From NCBI GenBank assembly GCA_013054445.1, contig JAAMPI010000981.1:1-21728 (forward strand): 21,728 nt of DNA, written 5' to 3'. This document shows positions 1 through 9,842 of this stretch, in pieces (the first letter of the stretch is position 1; every line of letters starts with the position of its first letter). The notes beneath the pieces were generated by a model that was not told the DNA's origin, searched no databases, and saw nothing but the letters and a program-made list of their open reading frames with translations. Both the position numbers and the translations under genes were made by a program. The DNA is from Cudoniella acicularis. Lineage: Eukaryota > Ascomycota > Leotiomycetes > Helotiales > Helotiaceae.

Positions 1-1
1 T

Positions 2-142
2 ACAAATGAGGCTGAAATGCAAGCTGTAGTACAGGAGGAATGGGATAAAATCCCACAAGAATGGATTAATGGGTTAATTGAGAAGCAAGAGTATTGGGTT
101 CATGATTTAGTTAAGCGTTCTGGGTGGTCTACAGGTAATTAA
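2..142 (+). mobile_element. Tc1/mariner-like transposase, C-terminal fragment (cut by window edge)
   Basis: An open frame runs in from the left edge and stops at TAA 140-142, giving 46 residues. Its core is EEWDKIPQEWINGLI, followed by a short tail ending GWSTGN. This resembles the extreme C-terminus of fungal Tc1/mariner-type DDE transposases, which commonly end with an 'EEWDxIPxExIxxLI ... GWxTxx' pattern. Only the tail is visible, so the catalytic DDE/D residues, the other end of the element and its integrity cannot be judged. The right terminal inverted repeat should lie within the next few hundred bases but cannot be delimited without the left one. The family call rests on the C-terminal pattern alone. 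Confidence 0.65.
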
Positions 143-580
143 TTAATAGATTATATTGTTGATGCCCTGAACGCACGGACTTCTGTCAGTAGGTTCGTTA
201 GTGTCCAGAGTCTCTTCAGGGCCCGTTAAAGGCCAGGTTACAGGGCATCCCCATAGATTCTCCATGCTTCTTACGGCGTTCTTCGAGTGGACTCGCGAAT
301 AATTAGACTGCCTCTCTCATTGCTGGTCCGCTTGTTTGGTTACTCCTTATAATCCTGTGTTGTCTTTCTCCTCTACAGCTGCAAGCTCGAATGGCGAATG
401 GTGTGTGCAGCTCAAATCAGCAGTGAATGCCGAGCTTTGAGCGAGTGCCGGTTTATGTTTTAGGTGAGTTTTGATTCTCGATACAGCTGACAAGAACCTT
501 CGTTCCGACAGCCGGCATGTTTTCAACCTCTTCCATCGTACGGTACAAGTACAATACCCAGCCTTAACCCAACCCTGACC
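143..580. other. Gene-free stretch between transposase tail and F-box gene
   Basis: No coding sequence is recognised. The left part probably still belongs to the transposon's 3' end. It contains an 8-bp inverted repeat, gccctgaa at 164-171 and ttcagggc at 215-222, with a 43-nt loop. The right part should hold the promoter and leader of the F-box gene; the bases just before its ATG (pyrimidine/CA-rich, ending ...ctgacc) resemble a fungal leader. No TATA box stands out. Confidence 0.4.
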
Positions 581-2184
581 ATGAACATCACTGAACTACC
601 CAACGACATATTTCTCTTGATTGTTGCCAACTTATCGCCAGAGGACATAATTTTGAGCCGTCGTGTCTGCAAGCAGTTCAACGCTGCTTTCACTGAGTCA
701 GAGTTGAGTCGGCATGTGCTTTTGCAACACTACCCAAGGGTCCGAGAGCTACGAAATGTAGATGATAATAATGTGATTTGGTCAAACGTTTTATCTCGGG
801 TGGCTTCGAGGTATCACTATTTGAAGGCCGGAACACCACGGGGTATTGAGAGATTTGCCTTGGGAAAGTCACTCGTTGTCCCGGAATGGTCAAGGTTTTA
901 TCCCGTTGCACCTTGGCAACGTCACTTGCAATTTGAAGAGAAGGTGGCACCATTTCATTACCCAGATACATTGTGGACCTACGATGAAGGTATCCTCGTG
1001 TTTCCCTCGACCGAGTTGCAGCAATATGCCATCTACGACCTCAATGCCGGAACGTTGAGTCAGATTGACATCGAGTCAGAGAAGAAGACTGTCAGGAGGA
1101 TAAGACTGATAGAAAAGGTTCTTGTTGTCGAATGGTGTGAGCCAGAAGCATATCACCAACTCAACGAGAACGAAACAGTTCACAGGCATTTTGCAACTGC
1201 GTATGATGTCCGTCAAGACGACGAAGGTCGATGGAACGCAATTTTCAGGTTGATAAGCACACCTTTAAAATTGAAGGCCTAATTAACAGAGTGTAGGAAT
1301 GAGTGGAAGATCCATTTTCTTGGAATGCCTCTCAATTCACGAGACCGGTTTTTCAGTTCTCACACATCCACTCATTATGCGCTATATCTGTGGCAACCTA
1401 ATCGAAGTGCTTGGGGAGAGGATGAGCCTATCGAGGGGTTGGCTATCTGGGACATTTCCTCACCGTCGTATTATCGACCTAGCGAGGATCCAACTGGTAA
1501 AACAAAACCCGCCGATGACCTTGAAGGAGCCAGAGTTCTCAGGCGTTTCTCATTTGCAGACCTGGCCTTCTACAAGATCAGACAGCGCTCTGGTCCAGTT
1601 CTTCGAGGCCTCAAGCTTGACGAGAATCATATTTATATTATCCAGGAGGACCACAGGTGGGTTGTTGGTCAGCAAGCCAGTTCAACACTCCCAAGGCTTC
1701 ACAGAGTGAAAAGCACTGGCATACCTTTCTTCTCTAGCCCATTTTGGGAAGATCAATGTGGAGCTGATGGCGACGTCAACCTATCTTTTTGTGAGAGAGC
1801 CTCGGATATGAGAAGTCCGAATTTTGCGCCATGTTGGCGTCACGAGGTTTGTGTTCCCTCCATATTGTGCCACAAATTGAGATTGATTTTCATTTTCAGG
1901 AGTTTCCTTACCTCACGATCACCGAAGCAGTGGACGCCAACGCGGGCGTTATCTTCAGTGCTCGGCACTGCTTTATGTTAGAAACGATTTCGATCAATAT
2001 AAAGCCAAAGATTCGTATGATTGGGCCAGGATACGAAGTATCACTGCGAGATGATATATGGCAGCAGCTACTCGGCAAAGGAAAGCTTTGCGGTGATGAA
2101 AGATGGCTTATCGGGGAGAACACAAACGATGAAGTCGTTATTTTGCATTTCGACAGGGCAGCAAAAGCAATGCAGCAGTGCTAA
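581..2184 (+). CDS. F-box domain protein (500 aa, 3 exons)
   Basis: CDS join(581..1248,1297..1846,1900..2184). Residues 4-45 form an F-box (ELPNDIFLLIVANLSPEDI, then a RRVCKQF turn), the Skp1-binding motif of SCF ubiquitin ligase adaptors. The remainder matches, by remembered pattern, a large family of filamentous-fungal F-box proteins: HYPRVRELR, FHYPDTLWTYDEG, VVEWCEPEAYHQLNENE, THYALYLWQPNRS, EDHRWVVG, APCWRHEEFPYLT, GDERWLIGE. Intron 1 (48 bp, branch-like aattaac) joins FR to NEWKIHFLG; intron 2 (53 bp) joins WRHE to EFPYLT. Both splices restore the family frame exactly, and no stop or frameshift remains in the spliced product. The C-terminus continues about ten residues past the ILHF that I would expect near the end. 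The substrate is unknown. The start is the only ATG directly ahead of the F-box. Confidence 0.88.
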
Positions 2185-2338
2185 TTGGAACAGGAGAGGA
2201 TGGTGTGTCTATTTTCACCGTAAGATTCCCATTCAGCACTATTCATTTCATTCTCAAACATTGAGTCTTGTAAAGGTTTGTAAGCACTGATACGTTGCAA
2301 GTTAATGCTAAATCCAGCTATCAGATACTCAGCAATAA

Positions 2339-2371
2339 AGACATCTTAATTAGACATCTTAATTAGACATC
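2339..2371. repeat. 13-bp direct tandem repeat, about 2.5 copies
   Basis: The unit agacatcttaatt occurs at 2339-2351 and 2352-2364, followed by a partial copy at 2365-2371. It lies about 150 bp past the F-box stop codon. No function is evident. Confidence 0.85.
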
Positions 2372-3048
2372 CTCGTAGTGGCGAGATGTTGGCCTATCCG
2401 AATTGCAAATATGAATGGCAGGACAACAATCCGTGTCTTATATTGTGGGTTACTCAGGTTTTGCGGTCTCTTTATGGCTGACATTCAAACAAGAAGTTTT
2501 GATGACATCGGGATTTGCTTATACCCCAGCCACACAACTAGATCCACTCATTTTATTCCCGAGTTTTTCGATGGCTTTTTAAGCCTCAAAGCAGCGCGCT
2601 ACGTTTCTAGGTTGCGAGATATTTGCAAGAGGTTCTGTATAAGACTATTAAACTTCCAAATTTCTAGACTATCAGTGTTATGGTACCCTCGTGGATAGTC
2701 AGTTTTGGGGACATTGTTACCTTGTCTGTTTATTCAATAGAACCAGCGGTGAAATAATTGTATCCATGAAATCAAATTGGTCCAAAAAACTCTTTCCGGC
2801 GGCAGTTTAACATCGGCTGATGGAGTCCAGACCCTCATTATAAGGCTGGCGATTATTGGCTCACCTTTACGAAGTACATGGGCTGAGGAGGTGTGGTGAG
2901 ATTCTTCGATTCTGGATTTTTGACCGAGATGCACGATTCATGATCCACATGTCAAGATGGGCTTCGTTCCTTTAGACAGTTTTTGCGAAGCACCTGCGAA
3001 GCATCTGTTACTAGTCTTAGTTGAGTTGGTAGATTTTCAAGTGCAACC

Positions 3049-3066
3049 TACCTACCTAGGTAGGTA
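3049..3066. repeat. 18-bp perfect palindrome
   Basis: tacctacctaggtaggta is self-complementary around cctagg, about 390 bp upstream of the ligase ATG. GGTAGGTA-type palindromes are frequent in intergenic DNA of filamentous ascomycetes. Whether it is a binding site or a repeat by-product is not decidable here. Confidence 0.85.
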
Positions 3067-3169
3067 CCTGGCCTGGGTAACCAAGGAAGTTAATTTTGGG
3101 CTGAAGCCTCTCAGTTTGGTCTTGTAAGACTACTAAGCGCTACGGCAAACGTGAGCGAATAGCTCGTTT

Positions 3170-3199
3170 CTTCCCCGCATGCGGCCACCTTCCCCGCAT
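3170..3199. promoter_or_regulatory. Repeated CTTCCCCGCAT boxes with palindromic CCG-N4-CGG site, ligase promoter
   Basis: cttccccgcat occurs at 3170-3180 and again at 3189-3199 (19-bp spacing). The first copy runs into the perfect palindrome ccgcatgcgg at 3175-3184, which has the inverted CCG/CGG triplet layout that some Zn2Cys6 regulators recognise. It lies about 255-285 bp upstream of the ligase ATG, a plausible promoter position. Regulatory function is inferred from position and symmetry only. Confidence 0.3.
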
Positions 3200-3453
3200 T
3201 TTTGATAATTGTGAGTACAAATTCGCGGTGCTTCAAAATTTCCTTTCGCCAGGCAGGAAGCAGTCGGTACATCGTCTAGGTGATACACAGCCTACATCTC
3301 AGTGTCCTACTATAGGGTTAGTGCATAAAGATAGCGGGCCGGCTTACCACTTCCAACACCAACCATATTGATACAACAAAAGTTGTCCGTTTTTTGTTTC
3401 TCATAACCTTCTTCCAGCCTTAAATATCACAAAGAGCAGTGACAGCAAACACA

Positions 3454-5410
3454 ATGGTGTTCTTTGCAGCCAAAAACTTTGTTCCTATTCCCAACAAAGA
3501 TATTGCTTCATGGATATTCGATGACCCCCAATATGACCGGGATGAACCGGTAAGTTGCAAATAACACAAGTGACTCTCTTATTCAGAGGCATCAACGGAC
3601 ACTCTCAACACAAAGCTAATTCGAGTGTTAGATCTACATCGACGCCAAAGATCCTTCGAGATCTCTTTCCCTCAGCCAAGCTCAAACGGTAGTTCAGAAG
3701 CTTGTAGCTGGTTTACATGCAGCAGGCATGTCCAAGGGAGATTGTGTGTGCCTCCACTCCTTTAACGATGTAAGTCTGCGCAGGTGGTGCTGAGTTTACA
3801 AACTAATTCTTCTAGATTTATTATCCAATTTTGGTTTTGGGAATCATAGCTGCTGGAGGGGTTTTCGCGGGAACAAATCCCTCGTATACTCAATTCGAGC
3901 TCATCCATCATATGAAAGCTTCAAAATCTAAGTACTTGATTACTGAGCCAGAGATGCTTGAAAGCGCTTAGCAGCAGCCAAGGAATGTGGAATTCCACAA
4001 TCGAATATCTGGATATTTGACGTTCTCGGTCAATCTTTACCTGGTGGATTTAAATCTTGGAATGAACTTCTCAAGCAGGGTGAAAAGAACTGGGAAAGGT
4101 TTGACGATGAGAAAACCTGTAAAGAGACCACAGCTGCACGGCTTTTCAGCAGTGGAACTACCGGTCTTCCAAAGGCAGCTATGCTTTCACATCATAATTT
4201 CATATCACAACATACTCTCGTTTATGCATATTCTCGGAAACCATACAGAGTAAGTTTTTAACCAACAATTAGTCAAACTCCCAGCTTACAACGCCTAGAT
4301 TAGACGAGTGCTCTGTCTCCCAATGTTTCACGCAGCTTGTGTGCCAGGTAAGTGACATATGTGCACCTTTGAGGAACTGTACTGACATCGAACAAAGTTG
4401 CTCACACAAGCTGTCTCAAAATGGGCCAAATCGCCGTTGTGATGAGGCGTTTCGACCTCGAAGGTTTTCTCTCATGCCTGGAGAAATTCGACATTAACGA
4501 AATAGGCATTGTCCCACCTATCGCCATCGCAATCTTTATGTCTCCTCTCACAAAAAATTACTCTCTCAAGGGTCTGCGATACGTGACGACTGGAGGAGCA
4601 CCCCTAGGCCGGGAGTCACAAGAAAGGTTCAGAAAACTGTTAGCGCCTAATGCAATCGTGGTCCAGGTTTGGGGCATGACGGAAATGAGTTGTATCGCCT
4701 CCCAGTTCTACTGGCCTGAGGACGACAATACTGGGAGCGTGGGGCGAATAATTCCCAATTGCGATGCTAAGTACGTCGTCCCCTTTCCCCTTGTCACTGG
4801 AACGGTCCAGAGTTTCGCAAGAGCTAACATAATCAGAATCATTGACGAACATGGTAACGATATTTCTGCCCACGACACCCTCGGGGAACTCTGCATCCGC
4901 GGTCCAGTTGTGGTAAAAGGCTATTTTGAAAATCCAAAAGCAAACGCTGAAGCCTTCGACTCCGAAGGCTTCTTCAAAACAGGCGACATCGTCTCCTGTT
5001 CCAGCAAGGACAAGAAGTGGTACATCCTTGATCGTAAGAAGGAGCTGATTAAAGTCCGTGGTTTCCAAGTTGCGCCGCCGGAATTGGAGACAGTTCTACT
5101 TTCACACCCGCAGATCGTGGATGCGGCTGTTATTGGGGTGAAGATCAGAGGAGTTCGTGATGGAGACACGGGTGAGGATGTGGAACATCCCAGAGCATAT
5201 GTGGTTCGCCGACCTGGAGAAGAGGGGCAGAAGTTGGATGAAACGGCGGTGAAGAAACATTGTGGGGAGAGACTGGCGAAGTATAAGGAATTGACTGGGG
5301 GAGTGAGATTCGTGGATACTATTCCGAAGAATGCGAGTGGGAAGATTTTAAAGAGGATTTTAAGGGAGCAAGTTAAGGCTGAACAAGATGGGGAGAAGGC
5401 TAGATTGTGA
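3454..5410 (+). pseudogene. Acyl-CoA synthetase / 4-coumarate-CoA ligase-like, frameshifted in exon 3
   Basis: Exons 3454..3549, 3632..3769, 3816..4249, 4299..4347, 4398..4770, 4837..5410. The family (AMP-binding, ANL superfamily) activates a carboxylic acid with ATP and joins it to CoA. Visible motifs are the phosphate loop SSGTTGLPK (4148-4174), GMTE (near 4670), the GELCIRGP and KTGD region, the hinge YILDRKKELIKVRGF, and the KNASGK motif with the catalytic lysine (near 5340). The C-terminus ARL fits a type 1 peroxisomal signal. Exon 3 has 434 nt where 435 are needed: one base is missing near 3966-3971, where ESA is followed at once by TAG although the ligase-like frame resumes one base off (AAAKECGIPQ). 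As written, translation stops after 129 residues; the intact family-length protein would be about 554 aa. All motifs downstream are preserved, so the break is recent or an assembly/sequencing error in a short T run. The acyl substrate cannot be told. Confidence 0.85.
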
Positions 5411-7009
5411 AAGATAGCTAGATCTGTAGACTCACGAGTTAGAGAGAAGTAGATGAGATTATATTATGGGTAATGCATAACGAAGTCATTTTAAACTTAA
5501 GGCCGAGTTGTAAGTTTAAACATTGAAAGTTTTCCAAACTATTTCGACAAAATACAAAATACTTTCCTATTGAAAAGGGCGAAACTATATAAAGCAGAGA
5601 GACAAATTATGAAACGGGCTTCTGAAGACAACAGGAAATCACAGGACCTATATTACTGACAACCCTCCATTTAAACTTCTAAAAAGGGGGTTTTAAAAAA
5701 AAGAAAGGTTCATCATATCGGATAGTAATACTAGTAAAAAGGTTATTCGCGAAACACTTCAAATTAATAAAATGATTACAAAATTAAATCCCCATATTTT
5801 TACTTTTCACTCTAGAAGATATAAATAAGGTATCGCAAAATTAATTTCTTTATTGCAAGTCGATCCTATATGGGGTTTATTTTTAAGTGTTTCCAACCAT
5901 ATTCCGTCTCGTGCCACTGAAACTGAAAGGGGAAAAGTATAGCAAAAAAGTGAGAACGAAATTTGGGATTTAAACCCAAAATATAAAGAAACAATTAAGG
6001 CAGGTTCTAATGGCATTTCTTCTTTTTCCATAAATTACTTCAAATATAAAATTAAAATGTCAACCAAGCTAAATAGGTGGCTTGAATGTTTCTGAGCTCT
6101 TCGCCACTTCGCAACGCCCCGCTGTTATAATGCGGAATGACAAAATTTCTGATATTTATATTAAAATTCAACTGTATTTTATTGCTAGGTTTATGTTTTC
6201 GTGTCTTTATCTACCAAGTTTCTCTTTCACGCAAGGTGGTATCGCCACAACACGCCTACTGGCCACAGCCATGATCCAACCACTTAGCTCACTTAAAAAC
6301 CCTACGACCGAACATGGCATCCAGGCAAACTTCAGAATAAAATAAAAAGATGGCTATATATATTTCTCTCTTCTGGCAAACATCACAAAATTCCACCGGA
6401 AAAAGAAAAACCTTTTTACGAGTATATTACAAACCAAAAATACTCTCTTTTCATATCGGTTAGAGTACCTTATCAAACTGACAGATTGGATGAGAAGCTA
6501 ATCGGGGATTTCGAATGAGATTTGGGTGAGATTGAAAGATATTTGAATGTTAGAACTATCAAATGTATCAAACAGGAAGACCATCTGTATCATTCTAGGA
6601 TGAACATTGATTTAGAGACTTTGGGAATGAGTCTTAAAATAATTCCAAGCGGCTTGTAGAATGCACTATAGGCATTCAGTGTATTATTCAGAGGGGTGAG
6701 GGGATATTTCTACCTTCCCGTAATATCTATGAATCTGAGGATACTTCATGTGCGCCGCCTCTCTAAAAAGTCACTCTGGGTATGCTGCCATGAGAGCACT
6801 ACGAAAAGACCTCCAAGCACCCTTGCGCTTACTCTCCAGGCCCTTATCGAAAATGGTACCCATTCCATTCCTTACAAAATATTTTCAAATTTTCAAAAAT
6901 AACCTAGCCATATTTCTTGACTGTATAACTCCGGATCTCCCGTCACAGCCCTTTACACATGGTATCATACAATATCCCCTTCCACCTCTCCGTACCTCCC
7001 TCGCACCTA
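5411..7009. other. AT-rich gene-free block between convergent genes
   Basis: No gene is recognised on either strand. The part from about 5470 to 6700 is visibly AT-rich with many A and T runs, unlike the flanking exons, and open frames in it are short and featureless. It should contain the 3' ends of the ligase (+) and of TVP23 (-). It could be decayed transposon sequence, but no terminal repeats, target duplication or coding remnant was identified. Confidence 0.45.
5490..5520. repeat. Inverted repeat, 10-bp arms, 11-nt loop
   Basis: tttaaactta (5490-5499) and taagtttaaa (5511-5520) are perfect reverse complements, 80 bp past the ligase stop codon. It could form a hairpin in the 3' UTR or mark a 3'-processing region. 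Function is inferred only from position. Confidence 0.7.
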
Positions 7010-7773
7010 TCAGCGCGAGAAGAACCTGCCCAACATGCCAGTCGCCATATTCGATGCCAGACCTCCAGAAAGCAATGCACTACCTGCCAAATTCGACGCC
7101 TGACCAAACTTGTCGCATCTCGAGAACGCAAGCGTGTTCGTAACTGTAAGACTCAATGCGATGACTATTTCCTGTTAGCACATCCTTCCCCATTTCTTCT
7201 CAATGCCAGGAAATACATACTAACGAGCGTCAACCAAATGACCTCAAATTTCACCATGGCCAAAAACGCCAACGCGACCCAGAGCAACGGATGCGAATAC
7301 AACGCAATCCAGAAGAATCGCCTGTCTGTCGCGCTAATAACCTTCGTCGACGGGTCCGAGGATTCAAACACCCAGTGTGACTCCCCTGATTGGGGGTTCA
7401 CTTCATTCCACCATCTGAGACCGACGAGACGGCGCCCGGCGATGTTTTTGAGGTAGTAGAAATCGGCTGCGAGGAGGAGGATGGTGATGATGAAAAGGAG
7501 GACACTGTTTGCTGCTTATTAGCAGGGATAGAAGGAAGGAAGGAACTAATGAAAAGGAGGAAAAGTACTGGTTATCGGTGAAGAGGAGTCCAAAGAGATA
7601 TACCAGGAGAGATGCTGCCAAAATTATTGATTAGCTTTAGATGCGCTCTGGACACGAAAGCTTCAAGCTTCTAGGATGGCCTTACAGAGTCGGAAACCGA
7701 GAAACCACAACAGCGTAATGGGATGCGCGCTGAGTCGCCAGCTCAGGGAGCCCTCTGGCAAGCTCTGGTCCAT
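7010..7773 (-). CDS. TVP23: TVP23-family Golgi membrane protein (183 aa, 4 exons)
   Basis: CDS complement(join(7010..7143,7221..7504,7569..7614,7686..7773)). The spliced protein follows the TVP23 (DUF846) pattern throughout: [84 protein letters not shown] and a terminal GRFFSR. It is a small multi-pass protein (about four hydrophobic segments). Yeast Tvp23 resides in late-Golgi vesicles and takes part in membrane trafficking. Introns of 71, 64 and 77 bp have GT..AG ends, and all phases agree (88, 46, 284 and 134 nt sum to 184 codons). The ATG at 7773 is followed by [12 protein letters not shown], the expected N-terminus. No single open frame exceeds 80 residues, so automated callers could miss it. 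It shares a 283-bp divergent promoter with the lyase gene. Confidence 0.92.
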
Positions 7774-8056
7774 GGTGGCAGATGTCGTAAGTTGTAGATG
7801 CTACGGTGGAATTCTTTGGTGTCTGTCTTTCTTGAAGCCGCGTAGGTACGAATCGTCAAGCTGTCAAGAACCCCTGTCGGCGCTAGTAATTTAAGGGCGG
7901 GATCAATTCCACCCCTGCTCACTACCGAGGAGCTTAGACTTATTCCCGACTCCAAGATGTAGTAATTGACGACTTGAGAGGAAACAAACCTCCCAACTCA
8001 TTTGTTTTATTTCAAAACTCACATCCAAACTACTCTAGGAAATCAATTGACCAAAA
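7774..8056. promoter_or_regulatory. Compact divergent promoter, TVP23 / CLYBL-like lyase
   Basis: 283 bp separate the two start codons of divergently oriented genes, so the 5' UTRs and core promoters of both must fit here unless they reach into the neighbouring exons. No TATA or CCAAT box was identified with confidence. Confidence 0.5.
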
Positions 8057-9073
8057 ATGTCAACTAAAGCATCCACCACTCTCCGCCGTGCCCTCCTCTA
8101 TGGTACCAACACCCCCTCTTCTACCCCACAATACAACAACTAACAACCACCTCTTTTCAAAGTTCCCTCCTCCTCCCCCAAATTCCTCGAGAAATCCCGT
8201 TCCCTCACCGTAGACACCGTATCCTATGATCTCGAAGACAGCGTCACACCTTCTATGAAAGCTCCTGCGCGAACCAACATCCTTCAATTCCTCTCCCAAC
8301 CCCGCCCACCACACATCACCGAACTCAGTGTCCGCATCAACGCCGTCTCTTCAGGCCTCGCCCTCGACGACCTCTCCACTGTCCTCCAAGCACCCAACCT
8401 CGACACCCTCGTCATCCCAAAAGTAAACCGTGCGTCAGACCTACATTTCATCACCGATGTGTTGCGGCAGAAATTGCCAAAGCGGCATTCTGAGGGGAGC
8501 GCGAATCCCATAAAGATAATAGCGCTCATTGAATCCGCGGAGTCTATTATGAATTTGAATGAGATATGCGGAGCTTCTCCTTATTTGAGTGGACTTATCT
8601 TCGCGGCTGAAGATTTCGCCCTCGATTTGTCGCTGACAAGAACACCGTCTCTAACTGAATTTCTCTACGCGCGCTCCGCGATAGCAACAGCAGCGCGAGC
8701 ACATAATCTTCCTTCAACAATCGACCTAGTATGCACTTCTTTCCGTAGCCCTGAAGGTCTAAAAACTCTAGAAGAGGAGTGTCTGCAAGGCAAAGGACTG
8801 GGCTTTAATGGGAAACAGTGCATTCATCCCTCGCAAGTGGAGATTGCCCAAAAGGCGTTTGCACCGGGCGAGAAAGAGGTAGAGTGGGCAGTGAGGGTTG
8901 TGGTTGGGGATGAGAAGGCAGATGTTGGGGGCCGCGGGGCGTGGACGTTGGAGGGAAAGATGATTGATGTTCCAGTAGTAGGGAAGGCAAAGGCAACGGT
9001 GGAGAGGGCGAGAAGGTGTGGCATTGACATTGATGCCATTATGGAAAAGTGGAAACATCAAGAGCCCGAATAA
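8057..9073 (+). CDS. HpcH/HpaI aldolase / citrate lyase beta-like (CLYBL-type) protein, 318 aa
   Basis: CDS join(8057..8102,8163..9073); the 60-bp intron splits the codon for V16 in the LLYVPSSSPKFLEKS stretch. It belongs to the CitE-like TIM-barrel lyases, Mg-dependent enzymes that cleave or form C-C bonds of acyl-CoA substrates; human CLYBL acts on citramalyl-CoA in mitochondria. Visible signatures: SYDLEDSV (about residues 36-43), VRIN (Arg about 73), VIPKV (about 100), ALIESA (Glu about 139), FAAEDFALDL (acidic metal-site residues about 165-170) and GFNGKQCIHPSQ, typical of the family near its C-terminal third. The length is normal and the barrel looks complete. The N-terminus (MSTKASTTLRRALLY) is basic and Ser/Thr-rich, which would be compatible with mitochondrial import but is short. 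The exact CoA substrate is not determinable. Confidence 0.88.
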
Positions 9074-9842
9074 AGTATATATCTCTCTCCCTTTTCTTTC
9101 ATGGTTGTACCGATAGTGATTGACCCACAAAATCCCGAGGTCAAAATAAGACTTTGGAAATCCCAACCTATCTCGGTTCTCAACACCATACCCCGGCTTT
9201 CCACGCTCTTCACAAATCAACAAACCAGAACTCTTGAACTAAATTCCATCTAGTGAAATTATGTGTACCACCAGTGACCGGTATACGAAAATCAGAGAAA
9301 CAAAAACCAAAGATAATAGAATAAACAGAGCAGTAACTTTGTTTCATGTTTGAAATTTTGGTATATATACACAAAGCGTTGCGAGCTAGGCAGTGCCGCC
9401 ACGGTTTGCTCGCTGACCTCAACTCGACAAACGTAAGATTCATTAGATTCATGGAAGCCATGAGAAATATAAAGTTTTTCAACGGTGTTCTTCTAGACGA
9501 AGACAATAAACAGGTATTTTCTATCTAATATCCTCAATCTACATACAGCAGTAACAGCGAAAAGTGGTCGTATCGAAAAACTTATAGAGAGCGTAGAGAA
9601 TATTGTGATCTTTGTCAAAAGTCACTGAGTAATTTGAGATATTTACTTTGTATTTACTCCAAATTTTGTTACCAAGTCTCGGGTTCTCGGAAGTCGGAAA
9701 TCGCGCAGTGAATATTTTTCTCATTATTGCAAATTACAAGCCACACTAAGCATGACTGATATGATAGGTGTCTTTCGTTGTGTATATGACGAGGGTATAA
9801 TACATCAAAGTTAAAGAGAGAACTCTTGGATAGATCAAAACC
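9074..9842. other. Intergenic region between convergent genes
   Basis: Contains the 3' flanks of the lyase (+) and of the 1000-aa protein gene (-). It is AT-rich; short open frames on both strands (for example 9346-9528 +) show no recognisable motif. I see nothing else in it. Confidence 0.5.

Larger units (their letters stand above)
2185..3453. other. Intergenic region between F-box gene and ligase gene
   Basis: No convincing gene. Open frames such as 2378-2698 (+) and 2734-2934 (-) have no recognisable domain and unpatterned composition. It should hold the 3' UTR of the F-box gene and the promoter of the ligase. Separate small features inside it are a 13-bp tandem repeat, an 18-bp palindrome and a palindromic CCG-N4-CGG site. 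Confidence 0.5.

Noticed and set aside
2378..2698. 106-residue frame downstream of the F-box gene
   Set aside because: No domain, an irregular composition and no splice or leader context; treated as chance.
3935..3971. A tiny intron to explain the ligase stop codon
   Set aside because: The only GT donor that could pair with the TAG acceptor gives an intron under 40 nt in the wrong phase and removes conserved LITEPEMLESA residues.
6748..7456. Plus-strand frames (including one with [11 protein letters not shown]) over the TVP23 locus
   Set aside because: They are antisense to confidently assigned TVP23 exons; the Cys-rich bit is a chance reading of that strand.
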